NCBI RefSeq assembly: GCF_003385555.1
Contig: NZ_QOHR01000002.1
Coordinates: forward strand, 186,001-250,000
Direction: 5' to 3'
Length of the DNA stretch: 64,000 nt
Origin: Rhodosalinus sediminis
Lineage (GTDB): Bacteria; Pseudomonadota; Alphaproteobacteria; Rhodobacterales; Rhodobacteraceae
Shown one piece after another: positions 61,173-64,000 of this stretch. Each line of letters starts with the position of its first letter. Positions within the stretch are counted from its first letter, which is position 1. The notes under the pieces were generated by a model. It was not told the origin of the DNA and did no database searches. It was given only the letters and a program-made list of their open reading frames with translations. The position numbers and the translations under genes are program-made.

Positions 61173-61645
61173 GCGCGCGCGACGGCGAAGAGGCGCTCGG
61201 GGTCGACCCAGCGGCGGAGGCCTTCGCGGGCGTCGCGGCGATCGGGCGCATCCGGTCGGCCTGGCGCCCTGGCGATTGCCCGCGCAACCTCCGCGAGGCC
61301 CGCGCGCACGGCGGCGGTGCCGCGCGGCTCGAGATCGACGCGCCCTATCGCCCCGGCCTGCGCGGCATCGCGGCGGGGCAGTGGATCTGGCTTCTGGCGT
61401 GGTACGGCGACAAGCGGCGCGACCTGATCGTGCAGGCCCCGGCCCATGCCGACGGCCCGCGCGGCACCTTCGCGCTCCGCTCGCCCGTGCGCCCCAACCC
61501 TGTCACCTTGCAACTCGTCCGCGTCACCGCGCTCGACGAAGACAGCGGCCACGTGGCGATCGACGCGACCGACGCCTTCGACGGCACGCCGCTCCTCGAC
61601 GTGAAGCCGTGGATCGACACGGTGGACCAGCCGCCGACGGCGTGA
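61169..61645 (+). CDS. TrmO-like (TsaA/YaeB family) tRNA methyltransferase
   Basis: A 158-residue protein of the TsaA-like beta-barrel family that methylates N6-threonylcarbamoyladenosine of tRNA in E. coli. Conserved segments are [37 protein letters not shown] and [17 protein letters not shown] with a final [12 protein letters not shown]. It is shorter than E. coli TrmO (about 235 residues), so it may be a minimal version. Overlaps recO by 4 bp. Confidence 0.82.
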   Translation: MSARDGEEALGVDPAAEAFAGVAAIGRIRSAWRPGDCPRNLREARAHGGGAARLEIDAPYRPGLRGIAAGQWIWLLAWYGDKRRDLIVQAPAHADGPRGTFALRSPVRPNPVTLQLVRVTALDEDSGHVAIDATDAFDGTPLLDVKPWIDTVDQPPTA

Positions 61646-61696
61646 GACGGCCGGCTCACCCGGCGCGCGGCCACGCGCGCCCCCGCGCACACGGGC

Positions 61697-63052
61697 TCAC
61701 CCGTAGACCACCCCGGGCAGCCAGGTGATGATCTGCGGAAACGCCATGCAGAGGCTGAGGCCGACGATCTGCAGGAACAGGAAGGGCAGCGCCGCCTTGA
61801 AGATCGAGGTCATCGGGATCTCGGGCGGCGCGACCCCGCGCAGGTAGAAGAGCGCGTAGCCGAAGGGCGGCGACAGGAAGCTCATCTGCATGTTCACGAG
61901 GTAGAGCACCCCGAACCACAGCACGAGGTCGTCCATGCTGCTCAGCCCGAAAGCCTCGGGCCCCATGCCGCGCACGATGGGCACGAAGATCGGCACGGCG
62001 AGCAGTAGGATCCCCACCCGGTCGAGGAACATGCCGAGGATCACCAGCACGACCATCATCACGATCAGGATGCCCCACGGCCCGAAGCCGGTGGCGGCGA
62101 GCGCCCCTTCCACGAAGTCCTGCCCGCCCTCGAGCACGTAGAGGCCGACGAAGATCGTGGCGCCGAACATGATCCAGATCACCATGGCCGAGGCCTTGAG
62201 CGTGGTCAGCGACGCCTCGCGGATCGTGCGCCAGTCGAGCCGGCGGTGGATGGCGGCCACGATGAAGGCGCCGAAGGTGCCGATGCCCGCGGCCTCGACC
62301 GGCGTGGCGATGCCGGTGAAGATCACCCCGAGCACGATCACGATCAGCGCGATGGGCGCCGACATGTTGCCGAGGAGGAGGAGCTTCTCGCGGGGCGTGA
62401 CCCGCTCGCCCGGCGGGATGGGCGGGCCGAGGCTCGGGTTGAGGTAACTGCGGACCACCACGTAGAGCACATACATCCCCGAGAGCAGAAGCCCCGGGAA
62501 GACCGCGCCCACGAAGAGCTCGCCCACCGACTGCTCCGCGACCACCGCGTAGATGATGGCGAGGATCGAGGGCGGGATCAGGATGCCCAGCGTGCCGCCC
62601 GCCATGATCGAGCCCATGGCGATCTGCGGGTCGTATGCGCGCTTGAGCATGGCCGGCAGCGCGATGATCCCCATGGTCACCACCGCCGCGCCGATCACCC
62701 CCACCATCGCCGCGAGGATCGTCGAGGCGAGGATCGTCGCCGCCGCGAGCCCGCCCTTGAGGCTGCCCAGGAGCTTGTAGATGACGTCGAACATCTCGTT
62801 GATGATGCCCGCCCGCTCCAGCATCGCCGCCATGAAGATGAAGAGCGGGATGGCCGAGAGCTGATAGTTCGTCATCAGGGGGAAGATGCGGCTCGGCACG
62901 ATGTTGAGCGCCCGCGCGTCGCCGAGGACGAAGAGGAACACGCAGGCGAGGCCGCCGGTGACGAAGGCGAGGGGCAGACCCGCCATCAGGAGCGCGATCA
63001 GCGAGCCGAACATGATGAGCGTGAGCCACTCGATGCCGATTTCGAGTCCCAT
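61697..63052 (-). CDS. TRAP transporter large permease (DctM type)
   Basis: A 451-residue integral membrane protein with about twelve hydrophobic segments, the ion-coupled subunit of a TRAP transporter. Typical stretches are PLFIFMAAMLERAGIINEMFDVIYKLLG, MGSIMAGGTLGILIPPSILAIIYAVVAEQSVGELF and FLDRVGILLLAVPIFVPIV. It follows the small subunit gene with 1 bp between stop and start. The periplasmic binding protein is not in the window, so the substrate (perhaps a carboxylate) is unknown. Confidence 0.92.
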   Translation of the reverse strand: MGLEIGIEWLTLIMFGSLIALLMAGLPLAFVTGGLACVFLFVLGDARALNIVPSRIFPLMTNYQLSAIPLFIFMAAMLERAGIINEMFDVIYKLLGSLKGGLAAATILASTILAAMVGVIGAAVVTMGIIALPAMLKRAYDPQIAMGSIMAGGTLGILIPPSILAIIYAVVAEQSVGELFVGAVFPGLLLSGMYVLYVVVRSYLNPSLGPPIPPGERVTPREKLLLLGNMSAPIALIVIVLGVIFTGIATPVEAAGIGTFGAFIVAAIHRRLDWRTIREASLTTLKASAMVIWIMFGATIFVGLYVLEGGQDFVEGALAATGFGPWGILIVMMVVLVILGMFLDRVGILLLAVPIFVPIVRGMGPEAFGLSSMDDLVLWFGVLYLVNMQMSFLSPPFGYALFYLRGVAPPEIPMTSIFKAALPFLFLQIVGLSLCMAFPQIITWLPGVVYG

Positions 63053-63053
63053 C

Positions 63054-64000
63054 TCAGTACTCCCGCGCGATCGCGCGTATGTCCTGCGCGAATTTGGAAA
63101 CGCCCTGCAGGACGAGCAGCAGCGCGCCCAGCACCATCACCCATTTCATCGGCCAGAGCGGGATTTCCCACTCGTTGAAGCTGATCTCGCCCCAGCGGAT
63201 GTTGGGATCGGTCCACTGCGCGAGGGTCCAGTCGGCCGCCGCCTGCCCCAGCGTGATCTCGCCGCGCGCCCAGTCGGAAATCAGCGCGTTGCCCGAGGGC
63301 ACGGCGATGGCGTCCATCGCGAAGGTGTAGGTGGTGAAGAGCAACGTGAAGGCGAAGATGAAGAAGAAGACCGAGGTGAAGAGATCCACCCACGCCTTTC
63401 GCCGCCGCGACAGCGGTGCGTAGAACACGTCGACCCGCATGTGGGTCTCGGTCAGCATCGCGTAGGCCCCGGCGATGAGATACTGCATGCCGAACATCAG
63501 ATACATCGCCTCGTGCGCCCAGTTGGTCGGGCTGTTGAACACGTAGCGGCTGATCACCTCGAAGTAGTAGACGAAGACGGCGATCACCGCCCAGTAGGCC
63601 ACGAACTCGCCGCAGAAGAGCGACAGCCGGTCGATCCAGCCCGTCCACCCGCGCGAGACGTGGTCGGAATCCTGCGCGACCTCCTCGTGCTCGTGCGCCT
63701 CGAGCGCCTGTTCCGCCGCGCTCTCGGGCTCGGGGGGAAGCGTCGCGTTGGCCCGGCGCACGAGACCGGGCAGGAGGAGCGCGTCGAGCGCGATGCCCGC
63801 GAGCAGCAGGTAGAAGGCCCAGCGCGCCACGCTGCCCCACATCTCCAGCCGCTCGCGCGCCCGCTCCCGCACGGGCCGGGCCTCCTGCAGCTCGGCCTCC
63901 GCCTCGGCGATGCGGGTCTCGCCGGTCTCGATCGTCTCCTCGGCGCGCTCCAGCCGCCGCTCGGCCGCGCGCGCCGCGAAGGAGCCTTCCTCGGCCTCCT
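63054..64000 (-). CDS. TRAP transporter small permease (DctQ-like), N-terminus outside window
   Basis: The frame is open from 63054 to the window edge (315 codons visible). Residues encoded by 63873-64000 are a charged helix (ERRLERAEETIETGETRIAEAEAELQEA) that looks like a coiled coil. Four hydrophobic segments follow in the rest (LLAGIALDALLLPGLV, FVAYWAVIAVFVYYFEVISRYVF, AWVDLFTSVFFFIFAFTLLFTTYTFA, PMKWVMVLGALLLVLQGVSKFAQDI). A GTG at 63872 could be an internal start but the upstream frame is clearly coding-like. It pairs with the DctM gene 1 bp downstream. It is longer than most DctQ proteins (about 160-200 residues). Confidence 0.85.
   Translation of the reverse strand, partial: EAEEGSFAARAAERRLERAEETIETGETRIAEAEAELQEARPVRERARERLEMWGSVARWAFYLLLAGIALDALLLPGLVRRANATLPPEPESAAEQALEAHEHEEVAQDSDHVSRGWTGWIDRLSLFCGEFVAYWAVIAVFVYYFEVISRYVFNSPTNWAHEAMYLMFGMQYLIAGAYAMLTETHMRVDVFYAPLSRRRKAWVDLFTSVFFFIFAFTLLFTTYTFAMDAIAVPSGNALISDWARGEITLGQAAADWTLAQWTDPNIRWGEISFNEWEIPLWPMKWVMVLGALLLVLQGVSKFAQDIRAIAREY

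Overview
The window is chromosomal DNA of a very GC-rich alphaproteobacterium, most likely a member of the Rhodobacteraceae (Rhodobacter/Roseobacter group). The evidence is the recA next to cckA arrangement, the trgA-trgB-cysK tellurite-resistance locus, a circularly permuted (two-piece) tmRNA gene beside an alphaproteobacterial sspB, a GTTC-N7-GTTC SOS box, and many small protein families typical of that group (DUF4169, DUF1491, DUF2062, DUF3429, DUF938). No insertion sequence, phage, CRISPR array, rRNA or tRNA gene was seen. Coding density is high and most operons use 1-17 bp overlaps.

Layout. 1-5.3 kb: recA (cut by the window edge, with its SOS box), a sulfotransferase-like gene, the hybrid kinase gene cckA and an rsmB-type rRNA methyltransferase gene; a perfect CtrA-type site lies just upstream of cckA. 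5.4-12.3 kb: an apparent metal-handling island with a P-type ATPase carrying an HMA-like N-terminus, a MetK-like protein with altered active-site motifs, a small HMA-like membrane protein, a DUF5132 protein, two coiled-coil proteins (one cytoplasmic, one exported) and a ZIP transporter. 12.4-19.4 kb: a minus-strand run cfa-trgA-trgB-cysK-mscS-alaX. 19.5-24.4 kb: photolyase, BCCT transporter, universal stress protein and AcuI-type acrylyl-CoA reductase. 24.6-27.6 kb: ssrA, sspB, fumC and three small genes ending with slyX. 27.9-31.4 kb: dnaE. 31.5-36.3 kb: a complete BMP-type (nucleoside-like) ABC importer. 36.6-42 kb: assorted enzymes, a cytochrome c, an AhpD-like protein, a SppA-like protease and a Ca2+/Na+ antiporter. 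42-50 kb: uvrC, rpe, rnhA, ispH, cytochrome c, NYN protein and folK. 50.2-61.6 kb: a housekeeping run rpoZ-rsh-DUF2062-pdxJ-hydrolase-acpS-lepB-rnc-(SNase, opposite strand)-era-DUF1491-recO-trmO-like. 61.7-64 kb: the two membrane subunits of a TRAP transporter, the small one running off the window.

The strongest candidates for something not well described are the 5.4-12.3 kb cluster, in which a MetK paralogue lacking several canonical catalytic residues overlaps a P-type ATPase gene, and the regulatory wiring around recA/cckA (SOS box, TTAA-N7-TTAA). Several non-coding structures also deserve attention: long perfect palindromes sharing one core between uvrC and rpe, a 28-bp palindrome before an aldo/keto reductase gene, imperfect repeats of about 112-125 bp before recO, and a paired repeat behind dnaE. 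All calls rest on reading the sequence; no database search was run.
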